Source of the DNA: a virus
Virus record (IMG/VR): IMGVR_UViG_3300042301_004349
Location: 107,172 to 171,171 of that record
Strand: one strand, 5' to 3'
DNA: 64,000 nt
In this document: positions 42,383 to 51,514 of the stretch, one piece after another
Layout of the letters: every line of letters begins with the position of its first letter
Numbering within the stretch: position 1 is the stretch's first letter
Made by a program: the position numbers and the translations under genes
Notes under the pieces: model-generated
What the model saw: only the letters and a program-made list of their open reading frames with translations
Databases searched by the model: none
What the model was told of the DNA's origin: nothing

Positions 42383-45300
42383 TTATAATGTACCACCATC
42401 TAAACTACCACCCTCAAGCATTTTTGTTTTTACCTCACGAGTAATGGTATCAATGTTTGCAAACACATCTGGATGTAGGTTATCTGGGATTATAAAACCG
42501 TATGATGTTTTGCCGTCTCTTTTGATAAAGTTTATAATGGCATTTGTTTCATCTCTTAATCTTTTTAAGAATAATATTTTTGTGTATTTTGATGGATCCT
42601 CAAAATTATTAGCTTTAGTGCTATTATCAAATGCAGGGAAAATATCTAATACTAATTTATTATTTACAATTCTAGTATTTAAAATTCTATACTCAGATAC
42701 TTGTCCACTATTATTGTGGTGAACTATCATGTCGTAGTATCCTAGTTCAAATTTATAATCAACATCTCCATAAGTAGGATATAAAGAATGTTGTGGCAAA
42801 CCAGACCCTGTTGGTGGTTGTGGAATAAAGTTATATCCTATAAAACTAGTTAACTGGGTATTTAGAGTAATACTACTGGTTATAGCACCTGCAGTAAATT
42901 GTACAGAATCTATAAATCCTGTTGATCCAGAAACAGCACTAGGTAGTTGGTCTATTTGGTTTGATACTGATGCTATTCTTAAAAAACCAGGAGAATTAAA
43001 TTTAACGATGTAATTAGTTGCAGATAAATTCTTTTGTTTTATTCTAATTTCAATATTATCGTCCTTTGTTAAACTTTGTTGAGTTGTTACATTAAGACTA
43101 GTAATAGTAGACTCAGCAACACGGTATATATCTGGGATTAAATATAAATTATTAGTATCAAATGATTCATAATAATTATAAAACCCACAAGATGTTGTAA
43201 ATCCTCCTAACCCACCATTTGAGTAACAAAATCCTCCATCCTGCCACATTGTTATAGTATCGGTTAATCCCCATAACGTTATACTATTTGAAAAAGAAGC
43301 ATTACAATCTACACAATCATTTGGGTTAGGTAATGATACAGTATCAAATACAGTATATCCATAAATTGTTTGCCCCTTTTCAAATATTTTAATATTAGGA
43401 TTGTTTGGATCTACTATGTCTGTAGGTAGTAAATATGGAAATCCTGGAAGAGTTTGTATTCCGCCAAATCCTAGAGTTGTTCCACCATAACTTTGATAAT
43501 CTACATTATAAATGGCCCCTCCAGTAAATGGTGTAGCTACAACTTGGTCTAATATTGATACAACTTGACTACCACTTGCTATAACTGTACTTCCACTTAC
43601 AATTTCTAAAGACCAGGTAACGTTACCTCCATCAGACATTGTAATTTCTAATCCAATACTTGCAGTAATATTATACAATCCAGTTTCTGGTACTGAGTAT
43701 GAAGGGTATGTTTGAGACCCTGTACTTCCTATATGATAATCTGCTAATGAATCAACATTTTTAGTTACTGATGTAAATACATTAAATATAGTTTTATCTG
43801 ATCCTGTTGTGAATAAAGGATAAACTGGTACATCTCCTAATGAGCTAGTGATAAGACCTATTGAATGGGTAGCTTCTAATTCTTTAGAAACATTACCTCC
43901 TTCTGATTGAAAATATAGAACAGTATCACTTCCACTAGTATATAATAAAGGGGTATATGAGTATCCACTTTCAAATATTACTTTAGTTCCATCAAGATTT
44001 TTCTGATTGCTGAATTTCTGATTATCAAATAATGATACATCTAGAGTATCATCAGAAACGAATGTTCTTTGAACTTCTATCCAATTTTTATTTCGCTGGT
44101 TTAATTCAGTTAAATTACCTTCTTCATCTACAAGATACTTAATTACTACATCATTTCTATTTGGTAAAAATCTACTTTTAACTACTTCAGAAAATAAACC
44201 TAATTTTCTAACTTGATTATCTATAACAGCAGTTTTACCAAATGATATATCACCATCAGTATAATCATTATATGTTGCACTTGTTAATTTAACACCACTA
44301 TGTCTAGAACGTTCAAATGATTTTAAAGATTCATTACTATCTTGAACATCTGTTTGGAGTAAAATTGAACCAGATTGTTGTAAAGTTCCACTTATATAAG
44401 AATATATTGGAGTTAGTTTTGATACTTTTATTGAAGGTCTACTTACTAAAGAATTATTTAAAGTAACATTAAAATCAGTATGTTCAAATTGATATGAACT
44501 AGAAGTTGTTGTTACTAAGAATGGATTTGGGTTTGAATCTTCAAAATATTCATTAATATCAGGCCAACTTCCACTCAATTCTCCACTATAAAATGCTTCT
44601 CTATTACCAGGCAATAAACTATATAAATAATCATTATCCTCAGCAATTACCGGCCCATTATAATTAGCTTCATATATTGATTGGTTGGTAATATTAGGTT
44701 GTAGTCTTTTAAATTTAATTCTTTCTAAATTTTGAGGACGTATAGTAACACCAGTTAATAATGTAGATCTTCCAGGTACATAATCCTTTAACATTTTAAA
44801 TAAAGAATTATCAAAAAACTTTATTAACCCAATAAAACCAGCATAATCAAATTCTGTTGTGAAATTTGAACTAATATGAGAATGTCTTAAAGTGTTTAAT
44901 GTAGGATAACTTCCACTAAGTTCAAAACGAGGATCACCTATGTAATCATCAATTTCAAAATCAGAAATAACAGAAGAAATAGATGATGATAGAACATTAT
45001 CTATTTCATTTTGAGGTGAGAATGAAATATCAATTTTGTGATAATCTGTTGATCTGGTTGAAACAATATTGGTTGATTCTTCTTCAAGACGTACATGAGG
45101 AGATAAAACACTTCCTGTAATTTGAGTATTAATAACTCTAATTTTCTCACTATTACTATCTAATAATGTATTTTGTTTAGTATTACCTCCAAATTCTTTA
45201 ATAGGTAAAATACTACCTGTAATACCAAATACGTTAATCAAATGATCTAATCCTTTATTACTACCTTTTGATTTAAATAATAGAGGTAAATTATGGTATA

Positions 45301-46825
45301 TTCTCTTATATACCTCAGCAATTAAATCTTTTTTAGGAATATTATTTAAATCACCAATACTACCACTATTAGCTCCTAGTAAAGCTAAATCTAAATCTAC
45401 ATCCGCTTTACTATTATATAAATGAACTCCTAATGATTGTAAAGCATGAAATACAATATCTTTAGATATACCCTCTTCAAGATTATTTTCATTTTTATAT
45501 AAATCCGTTATTGATTTTAAATAAATCCATATATTATCAAAATACTGACCCATCATGTTAACAAATGTTAAGTATGGGGTATTTTCTGGGTCTTCAAGTA
45601 AATAACTAGGAATTAATCTTATTAAATTATCTTGATTATCTAGATCATAATCTTGTGATGATGTTATCCTACTGTTATACCAATTAGTAACAATAGATGA
45701 TGTTACTGGTTGTAATATAAAAGGTTTAGTGTTTGTTGTTTTTGGATAAGCGTATGAGCTTGATTCAAAATACATATATTTTTCATATCCATCAAAACCA
45801 GTAATAATTGAATTAATACTTGATGAATAATAAGCTAATTCTGTTGCTTTAGTGGATAAATTGCTAGATGATATAATAGATGAAGTAATCTCATAATTTT
45901 GAATCGTAGTAACTTTACTTACAAAATTTGCAATTCTACTTTCAGCTGAGCTAAATCTAATAAAATCATCAAAGTTTGTGTAATCTACGTTAAGATCAAC
46001 AGATCCTTCTAAATATTGGTTAATAAAATTAAAATTAGAACCTGTTAATTGATTAACTAAACTATTATAGTTGTGATAAGGTGTACTTATATTATTAAAA
46101 TCAACTTTAACACTAAAGTTAGGTCCTTTAATAGTTGGTCCTGCATCTAATATTAATAATCTATCTAAATTAATACTAAAGGTATAACTGTCAATAATTT
46201 CATCTACAACCCAAAAAGTATCTTTTACAGAAATGCTTTCCGAAAGTGGTTTATATAATTTGATTAGGACATAATGTGTATCTTCTGTTGTATCTAAATC
46301 AACATTAATAATAACAGGTGTATTATTTCTTCCAAAATTTGCTAAATAATATTTTAAATAAGGAGTATTATTAATCTCATTGATTAAAATATCTGTTTGT
46401 TCCTTTATTAAACTATTATTTAAAAAAGTAGAACCTACTTTAATTTCTGTTCTATCATCAGATATTTCTTTGATAAAAAGAGGTGAAAGCGGAGTACCTA
46501 TTTTATTTCTAAAAAAATTATATATTACTTGAAATTCACCATTACGATATTGTTGTTTTAAGTCTTCTATAGGATCTATCTCTAAAGAAGAATAAGTACC
46601 GTCTAAGTTTAAAGCAACATCTGATGGAGATTTATATGATAAATATGAATAAGATCGAAGTAAAGGTTTGCCTAAAATATCATTAATATGATATTCTACA
46701 TAATCTTCATCTAATCCAAAATTATTTACAATTTTGTCTTGGCCTAATAAAATAATATCTTTTTCATCAAACCTATTTGCTTGAGTAGTACTATTAATAT
46801 TTCCTATAATCCTTATCTCAGCCAT
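42383..46825 (-). CDS. Giant baseplate/tail structural protein (1,480 residues)
   Basis: This is the largest gene in the window. The N-terminal half is mixed and Asn/Ser/Tyr-rich; PYLTFVNMMGQYFDNIWIYL and PLLFKSKGSNKGLDHLINVFG near residues 410-530 resemble a conserved core seen in tail proteins of Bacteroidota phages. The C-terminal half is beta-rich with SGS linkers. It lies downstream of gp25, gp6 and the lysin, the place of gp7 or gp8 in T4, so a wedge or giant peripheral protein is inferred. No T4 similarity can be shown by eye. Confidence 0.6.
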   Translation of the reverse strand: MAEIRIIGNINSTTQANRFDEKDIILLGQDKIVNNFGLDEDYVEYHINDILGKPLLRSYSYLSYKSPSDVALNLDGTYSSLEIDPIEDLKQQYRNGEFQVIYNFFRNKIGTPLSPLFIKEISDDRTEIKVGSTFLNNSLIKEQTDILINEINNTPYLKYYLANFGRNNTPVIINVDLDTTEDTHYVLIKLYKPLSESISVKDTFWVVDEIIDSYTFSINLDRLLILDAGPTIKGPNFSVKVDFNNISTPYHNYNSLVNQLTGSNFNFINQYLEGSVDLNVDYTNFDDFIRFSSAESRIANFVSKVTTIQNYEITSSIISSSNLSTKATELAYYSSSINSIITGFDGYEKYMYFESSSYAYPKTTNTKPFILQPVTSSIVTNWYNSRITSSQDYDLDNQDNLIRLIPSYLLEDPENTPYLTFVNMMGQYFDNIWIYLKSITDLYKNENNLEEGISKDIVFHALQSLGVHLYNSKADVDLDLALLGANSGSIGDLNNIPKKDLIAEVYKRIYHNLPLLFKSKGSNKGLDHLINVFGITGSILPIKEFGGNTKQNTLLDSNSEKIRVINTQITGSVLSPHVRLEEESTNIVSTRSTDYHKIDISFSPQNEIDNVLSSSISSVISDFEIDDYIGDPRFELSGSYPTLNTLRHSHISSNFTTEFDYAGFIGLIKFFDNSLFKMLKDYVPGRSTLLTGVTIRPQNLERIKFKRLQPNITNQSIYEANYNGPVIAEDNDYLYSLLPGNREAFYSGELSGSWPDINEYFEDSNPNPFLVTTTSSSYQFEHTDFNVTLNNSLVSRPSIKVSKLTPIYSYISGTLQQSGSILLQTDVQDSNESLKSFERSRHSGVKLTSATYNDYTDGDISFGKTAVIDNQVRKLGLFSEVVKSRFLPNRNDVVIKYLVDEEGNLTELNQRNKNWIEVQRTFVSDDTLDVSLFDNQKFSNQKNLDGTKVIFESGYSYTPLLYTSGSDTVLYFQSEGGNVSKELEATHSIGLITSSLGDVPVYPLFTTGSDKTIFNVFTSVTKNVDSLADYHIGSTGSQTYPSYSVPETGLYNITASIGLEITMSDGGNVTWSLEIVSGSTVIASGSQVVSILDQVVATPFTGGAIYNVDYQSYGGTTLGFGGIQTLPGFPYLLPTDIVDPNNPNIKIFEKGQTIYGYTVFDTVSLPNPNDCVDCNASFSNSITLWGLTDTITMWQDGGFCYSNGGLGGFTTSCGFYNYYESFDTNNLYLIPDIYRVAESTITSLNVTTQQSLTKDDNIEIRIKQKNLSATNYIVKFNSPGFLRIASVSNQIDQLPSAVSGSTGFIDSVQFTAGAITSSITLNTQLTSFIGYNFIPQPPTGSGLPQHSLYPTYGDVDYKFELGYYDMIVHHNNSGQVSEYRILNTRIVNNKLVLDIFPAFDNSTKANNFEDPSKYTKILFLKRLRDETNAIINFIKRDGKTSYGFIIPDNLHPDVFANIDTITREVKTKMLEGGSLDGGTL

Positions 46826-47154
46826 TATTTTTTATTCTTTGTATAATCTGTAATAATTGTTTTTGCTTCTAAGAGTTGTTGTCTTAAAGAAGTAATTTCA
46901 TCAAGCAATGCTTGAATATCTAAATCATCTGCTAATTTAACTCCTAAATATTCTGCTTCTTTATCTAAAATATATCTATGAGATTCAACCTCTCCTTCTT
47001 TAGGAATTTGAAAAAATAATTCTTCATACAGCTGGAAGAAATCTTCAATAGTAAAGTCAGGAGTAACTATAGTTTTAGAAAAAAAACTAAAATTTGTGTC
47101 TAATACACTTTCATTTCTTCTTAAAATAGTTTTATCAACTCTTATAGTAGTCAT
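46825..47154 (-). CDS. Small baseplate-operon protein
   Basis: The 109-residue protein starts MTTIRVDKTILRRNES, is acidic in the middle (IPKEGEVESHRYILDKEAEYLG) and ends with a Leu-rich coiled coil. It overlaps both neighbours by one base. A baseplate linker or chaperone is possible; no family is recognised. Confidence 0.55.
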   Translation of the reverse strand: MTTIRVDKTILRRNESVLDTNFSFFSKTIVTPDFTIEDFFQLYEELFFQIPKEGEVESHRYILDKEAEYLGVKLADDLDIQALLDEITSLRQQLLEAKTIITDYTKNKK

Positions 47155-48221
47155 TATCTAATTACTTTAAAAATATAATCTTCATCAAACACAATAGTTG
47201 AACCATCAATTATAGATTTAATTAAAATCTTATAAAATCTTTCAGGTTGTAATCCACTCATGTGAACTGTAAAGAAACTTGAAGTTGGATCAGCACTGAT
47301 TTTAGTGTAATTAGTATCAAAATCTACTATCCATTCATCTGTATCTAAATCTTTAATAGCCCAATATGATGAACTAGGTAATAATTTAGAACCAGTTACA
47401 TACAATTGATTTGCATTAAATGTTCTTGGTGGGTATTGATCTCTAACTCCTAATCTAAATTTATTAACTGAGTCTTGTTGAAATTCTTGTTTATTATTCT
47501 TTAATGAGACTACAGCTTTATGATTGTTAGTTACAGTTAAACTACCAGTAACGAATGTACTATCATCCCATCTGATTTCCAAACAAGGTGGGTAGATTGT
47601 GTGAGTATCTGAAGAGAAATATTTTAATTCAAATGGTGAACTTCCTGTTGAAAATTCAATACTACTTGAATGTTTTAAAATAAATCCTTCATTTTGTATT
47701 TTTACTGCAGCAAATGGATTTGTTTCAAAAGCATAAAAAGCAGCTACAGTTGGTGTAACATCTATTTCAATATCTTTTTCATCATTATTAGTAAATAATT
47801 GAGAAGCTGTTGGTGTTGCAAACCAATCACCCCCACCACTCACCCAAGTATTTATTAAAGTTTTATAATTCCAACTTACACCACCAGTTGTAGATGGAAC
47901 ATTTGCTAAACGACCTGTACCAACATCCCAAGATCCTGAGATAGGATGGCACATTATTCTATAGTCTAAAGGAATTTCAGAGGCATTTGCTAGGTATAAC
48001 TTTAAGTATGCTTTATAGCTGCTTCCAGACACTTTGCTAGCAATGGTATTAACTATTTCGCTAGTTGAAAATTTAATAAGTGCTCTAGAAGATTCTCTAG
48101 TATTTTCAATAGCACTTTCAAATGTACTAATTTCTAGAATTTCGTCCATCCCTGTATTAATTGCAGGGTAATATGAGAAAATTGTTGCGTCCTTTTCAGG
48201 GAATAGTTTGTATACGGCCAT
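47154..48221 (-). CDS. DNRLRE-like domain virion protein
   Basis: The opening KDATIFSYYPAINTGMDEIL, then RALIKFSTSEIV, and SGSWDVGTGRLANVP with GVSWNY match the DNRLRE domain pattern of Bacteroidota cell-surface proteins. The C-terminal 140 residues form a second beta domain. The 355-residue product lies between the lysin and the giant structural gene. I infer a virion surface protein that may contact host glycans or proteins. Confidence 0.6.
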   Translation of the reverse strand: MAVYKLFPEKDATIFSYYPAINTGMDEILEISTFESAIENTRESSRALIKFSTSEIVNTIASKVSGSSYKAYLKLYLANASEIPLDYRIMCHPISGSWDVGTGRLANVPSTTGGVSWNYKTLINTWVSGGGDWFATPTASQLFTNNDEKDIEIDVTPTVAAFYAFETNPFAAVKIQNEGFILKHSSSIEFSTGSSPFELKYFSSDTHTIYPPCLEIRWDDSTFVTGSLTVTNNHKAVVSLKNNKQEFQQDSVNKFRLGVRDQYPPRTFNANQLYVTGSKLLPSSSYWAIKDLDTDEWIVDFDTNYTKISADPTSSFFTVHMSGLQPERFYKILIKSIIDGSTIVFDEDYIFKVIR

Positions 48222-48227
48222 GTAAAA

Positions 48228-48271
48228 GAGTTTCCGGTTATGCTACATATAAATATAGCAACCGGAAACTC
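48228..48271 (-). terminator. Long perfect hairpin with late promoter box in its loop
   Basis: GAGTTTCCGGTT pairs with AACCGGAAACTC and the stem continues with TGCTA/TAGCA. The loop holds the box TATATTTATA. A T-rich tail follows the stem. It terminates the lysin transcript and may also restart transcription for the next gene. Confidence 0.85.
48248..48256 (-). promoter_or_regulatory. Candidate late promoter box inside hairpin loop
   Basis: ATATTTATATG lies in the loop of the preceding hairpin, 27 bases before the ATG of the DNRLRE-like gene. Confidence 0.4.
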
Positions 48272-48297
48272 CTATTTAATTATGTGTTATTTAAATA

Positions 48298-48897
48298 TTA
48301 TGCTAACAATGCATGATATTCTTTAAAATGTTTAATTCTATCTGCCAATCCAATTGTTCCACCATTAACACGCTTAGTAATTTGTGTAACAACAGCATCT
48401 GTTGCACCACCATCGGCTAATTTATGTAAACCATTCTTACTAAAGAACCACGCTGCAGAAAGTAATGCATATTTGTCTGATACTACATCAGGATTTAATG
48501 TTATATTCTCATTAATTGCTTTCCCAAATTCGGTATAATTTGCTTTACCTGTTAATTGAATATATCCTCTACCTCTAAACTTAAATCCATCACCAGATGC
48601 TTCATCACCATTCGCCATGCGATTTGCATAAACTTTATTAGCAATCTTTTGTGGGTTTCTAGCATATGGGGTAGCTGCTGCTTCGGTTGGAAAATACTTT
48701 TTAAAAGTACCAACTAATCCTTTAGCAGAATAATTTAAATTTTCTTTTGTTGCTCTAAATCCACCGGATTCATGACCACATTGTGCCAAAAAATGAGCTA
48801 AACGTAATGGAGTATTTATTTGGAATTTTTCCATAACTCCTGGAATTTGGGCTATAACAGCCTCAGGAATGTGTCCTTTTAATTTTTCTAGGTTCAT
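48298..48897 (-). CDS. GH19 chitinase-like endolysin
   Basis: The protein has the GH19 lysozyme/chitinase pattern: LAQCGHESGGFRATKENLNY with the candidate catalytic Glu residues, SAKGLVGTFKKYFP, and GDGFKFRGRGYIQLTGKANY, the substrate-binding core. At 199 residues it is a single catalytic domain with no signal peptide or wall-binding domain. It cleaves peptidoglycan at lysis, or locally during entry. Its place inside the baseplate operon, between gp6 and a structural gene, is unusual for a lysis gene and allows a virion-associated role. Confidence 0.88.
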   Translation of the reverse strand: MNLEKLKGHIPEAVIAQIPGVMEKFQINTPLRLAHFLAQCGHESGGFRATKENLNYSAKGLVGTFKKYFPTEAAATPYARNPQKIANKVYANRMANGDEASGDGFKFRGRGYIQLTGKANYTEFGKAINENITLNPDVVSDKYALLSAAWFFSKNGLHKLADGGATDAVVTQITKRVNGGTIGLADRIKHFKEYHALLA

Positions 48898-48909
48898 ATT
48901 TTATTTAAT

Positions 48910-50739
48910 TTATAGTGTTACAATTCGTCCTTGAATATCTATATCAGGAAATCTAACTTCAAATATAGAAGGATCTAATGATGGGTATAGTATGTTATTT
49001 CTAATAGCACCTGGAATATCATAGCTATATATAGAATAATTACCTCCAGATTTATTTACAATTTCTACCTTAGATATTGATTGAACTCCTCTAACTTGTA
49101 ATAAAGTTGAATTCACATCAGATATAACTAATGGTTTATTTATCTGCATGTTTTCAATGCTAAATCTATCTTTTAAAGCTTTTATACAATTACTTAATAC
49201 TTCTTTATTATTAAATGTTGGTAAAACAGAAATATCAAAATTAATACCTATATTAATATAATAAGCATTTTTAATATTAATAGCATCTGTAGCCATTCTA
49301 TATTGTGATAAATAATTTTTAATATTATTTTTTAATACAGATGATGGCATAACTAGTTGTTTACTGGCGTTGTATCCTAAAGTATATAAACTGATAGATA
49401 ATGGATTATTATCTAATAATCGATCATTTCCTGAATTTTGAGATAAAGCAAAATCATTAATTGCATATACTTTAGCTACTGATCCAAAATGACTAGGCAT
49501 GCTAAGTACTCTATTAATATAATCTTCTTTAGTCACTACTCTGTTTTGAGAAGAAAATGAATAGAGAGTATTTTGTCTAATTTCTTCAACAGTATCTTCA
49601 TTTCTACCCCCAACCGCAGGTTCAGGATTAGTAATAATCATACTATTAAAAATATCTACATTTTGTGGAGAAGATACATTACCATTAAAAGTAATGTCAT
49701 TTAGGTTAAATTTTCTATTTACAATCTCATTAGATGAAATATTAGATGCAATTCCACCCCCCACTAGATATTTTATAGTTAACACACCTGTTGGTGCTAA
49801 TCCATATTCTCTGGTAGTTACTACTGTTGCCTTGTTAAATGAATTATTTGGATCATAAACATTAGCATTTATACCAATATTTAGATTATTTGGATTTGGT
49901 AGTATAGTAGAATCTGAAGAGGTATTAATTCCTGCTCCAAATTGTAATTCTAAATCACCATTTTCTTTAAATCTAGTAACAAATCTTTTAGGTGTTTCTA
50001 TATAACTTAATAAATAAGGAATAGAATCTGTATTATAGGATGGATTTGTAGCTTTTTGTGGTATACCTTGTTGAGCTAAATATGGTACTTCATACCAAAT
50101 TCCATTTGTACTATCTGTTACTTGTAATATATTTAATATTTGATCATCAGCTATAGTAGTACTGGTGAATTTTTGTGGAGTTGATCCAAAATCAACAGTA
50201 GTTGTTTTAATTTCTGCTGAAATAGCTTTTACAATTTTTGTAACTCTAGCAAATCCTGTACCTTCAAAAAATATAGTTCTGTTTTCTTCTTTTGAAAAAT
50301 CAACTAATTCCGTAGTTAAAAATTTTACACCATTTATACTTTCAACAACACTATTTTCAGGAATTATCATATAATAATTACTATCTGGGATTTGTGTATT
50401 GTTTAGTAGATTAGTAATTAATGGTACTCGTTGAGATATTTGTAAATCAACATATGAAGCATATGACATTTTAGGTCTATACCCCAATGCATAAGCTAAG
50501 GAAATAGCATTACTTTTTTCTTTTGTATATAAAAGTAAATTTTCTTGAAACTGAGTATCTAAATAGAAAGATAAAACATCCCCTACATAAGAAGCCATTT
50601 CAATAAACATCATCCCTGGTGATGCATCTGAGAAATCATTATGTACTGAAGGAAAGTAAGTTTTAGCATGATTAATCAAAGTTGATTTAAAATCACTAAA
50701 ACTTTTATTTAAATACGATATGTTTTTTGTTTCAGACAT
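48910..50739 (-). CDS. gp6-like baseplate wedge protein
   Basis: The opening SDFKSTLINHAKTYFPSVHN, then ASPGMMFIEMASYVGDVLSF and YLDTQFQENLL match the T4 gp6/phage J-type wedge protein. Later RNEDTVEEIRQNTLYSFSSQ and RVVTKEDYINRVLSMPSHFG are also diagnostic. At 609 residues it is close to T4 gp6 (660). It forms the baseplate wedge ring with gp25, whose gene overlaps it by one base. Confidence 0.88.
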   Translation of the reverse strand: MSETKNISYLNKSFSDFKSTLINHAKTYFPSVHNDFSDASPGMMFIEMASYVGDVLSFYLDTQFQENLLLYTKEKSNAISLAYALGYRPKMSYASYVDLQISQRVPLITNLLNNTQIPDSNYYMIIPENSVVESINGVKFLTTELVDFSKEENRTIFFEGTGFARVTKIVKAISAEIKTTTVDFGSTPQKFTSTTIADDQILNILQVTDSTNGIWYEVPYLAQQGIPQKATNPSYNTDSIPYLLSYIETPKRFVTRFKENGDLELQFGAGINTSSDSTILPNPNNLNIGINANVYDPNNSFNKATVVTTREYGLAPTGVLTIKYLVGGGIASNISSNEIVNRKFNLNDITFNGNVSSPQNVDIFNSMIITNPEPAVGGRNEDTVEEIRQNTLYSFSSQNRVVTKEDYINRVLSMPSHFGSVAKVYAINDFALSQNSGNDRLLDNNPLSISLYTLGYNASKQLVMPSSVLKNNIKNYLSQYRMATDAINIKNAYYINIGINFDISVLPTFNNKEVLSNCIKALKDRFSIENMQINKPLVISDVNSTLLQVRGVQSISKVEIVNKSGGNYSIYSYDIPGAIRNNILYPSLDPSIFEVRFPDIDIQGRIVTL

Positions 50740-51149
50740 TATTCAAAGTTAATTTGTATTTCATCACTTTCTCCTGATATTTTCATACTATATTCAACTT
50801 TCACATTTACATAGTTTTGATCTGGTTCTGGAGTAATGATTACATTTTCTAAATTTATTTCAGGTATAAATGTTTGTATACCAACTCTTATATTATTATT
50901 AATTTTATTAATATTATCAGAATTGATAAAATCAAATATAGATTTTTTTATATCACACCCAAATTCAGGATTTTCAATCCTTTCACCTTTATTAGTTAAT
51001 AAAAGGTTAATTAAATTGTATTTTACTTGTTCTTTAGTACTATATGTGCTTCTAAAAGCAGAAGGCTTATTAAAAGGGATACTAAGACCAACTGCAATAT
51101 TCTTTTGCAAGTCTCTAGGATCGACACGATATATTGTTGGTGTAGGCAT
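50739..51149 (-). CDS. gp25-like baseplate wedge protein
   Basis: The 136-residue protein contains LTNKGERIENPEFGCDIKK and FIPEINLENVIITPEPDQN, typical of gp25/W-type wedge proteins (lysozyme-like baseplate family). It pairs with gp6 in the wedge core. Length agrees with T4 gp25 (132). The gene directly precedes gp6. Confidence 0.92.
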   Translation of the reverse strand: MPTPTIYRVDPRDLQKNIAVGLSIPFNKPSAFRSTYSTKEQVKYNLINLLLTNKGERIENPEFGCDIKKSIFDFINSDNINKINNNIRVGIQTFIPEINLENVIITPEPDQNYVNVKVEYSMKISGESDEIQINFE

Positions 51150-51151
51150 TA

Positions 51152-51502
51152 TTATCCTTGTTGCATCATTTGTCTCATTTCTTGAGGGCTGAGGTTATTA
51201 GCAGTATCATTAATAAAAGCAGCAAACGGATTATCACTGTTTGGAATTACTTGTAAATTAGATTGAGGTTTATTACCTGCGGGCATTCCGAACATTTCGG
51301 CCATTTTATTACCCATTTGTGATCTCATTCCAACACTATGAACATCACCACTATCAAATGATAATGAGCGATTTTCAGTAAGTGGTTGACTTTGTACAGC
51401 ATTTCCACTTTTTAATTGTTCCAATAACATTAAGCCAATTTCTTCACGAACTGCTTCGCGAACTGCTTCTTTAATAACTGATTTGAATTGTTTAGCATCC
51501 AT
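51152..51502 (-). CDS. Leader-bearing small protein within baseplate operon
   Basis: The N-terminus MDAKQFKSVIKEAVREAV fits the third leader family, with predicted cleavage after VIKE. The rest is Met/Gln/Asn-rich and probably disordered, ending MRQMMQQG. It is the only leader-like protein in the baseplate cluster, which is odd. It may be a packaged protein or a baseplate chaperone whose helix resembles the leader by chance. Confidence 0.5.
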   Translation of the reverse strand: MDAKQFKSVIKEAVREAVREEIGLMLLEQLKSGNAVQSQPLTENRSLSFDSGDVHSVGMRSQMGNKMAEMFGMPAGNKPQSNLQVIPNSDNPFAAFINDTANNLSPQEMRQMMQQG

Positions 51503-51505
51503 AAT

Positions 51506-51514
51506 AATAAATAT
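51506..51514 (-). promoter_or_regulatory. ATATTTATT box close to a start codon
   Basis: ATATTTATTATTATG on the minus strand places the box four bases from the ATG of the leader-bearing baseplate-operon gene, across the stop of the previous gene. Confidence 0.25.
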
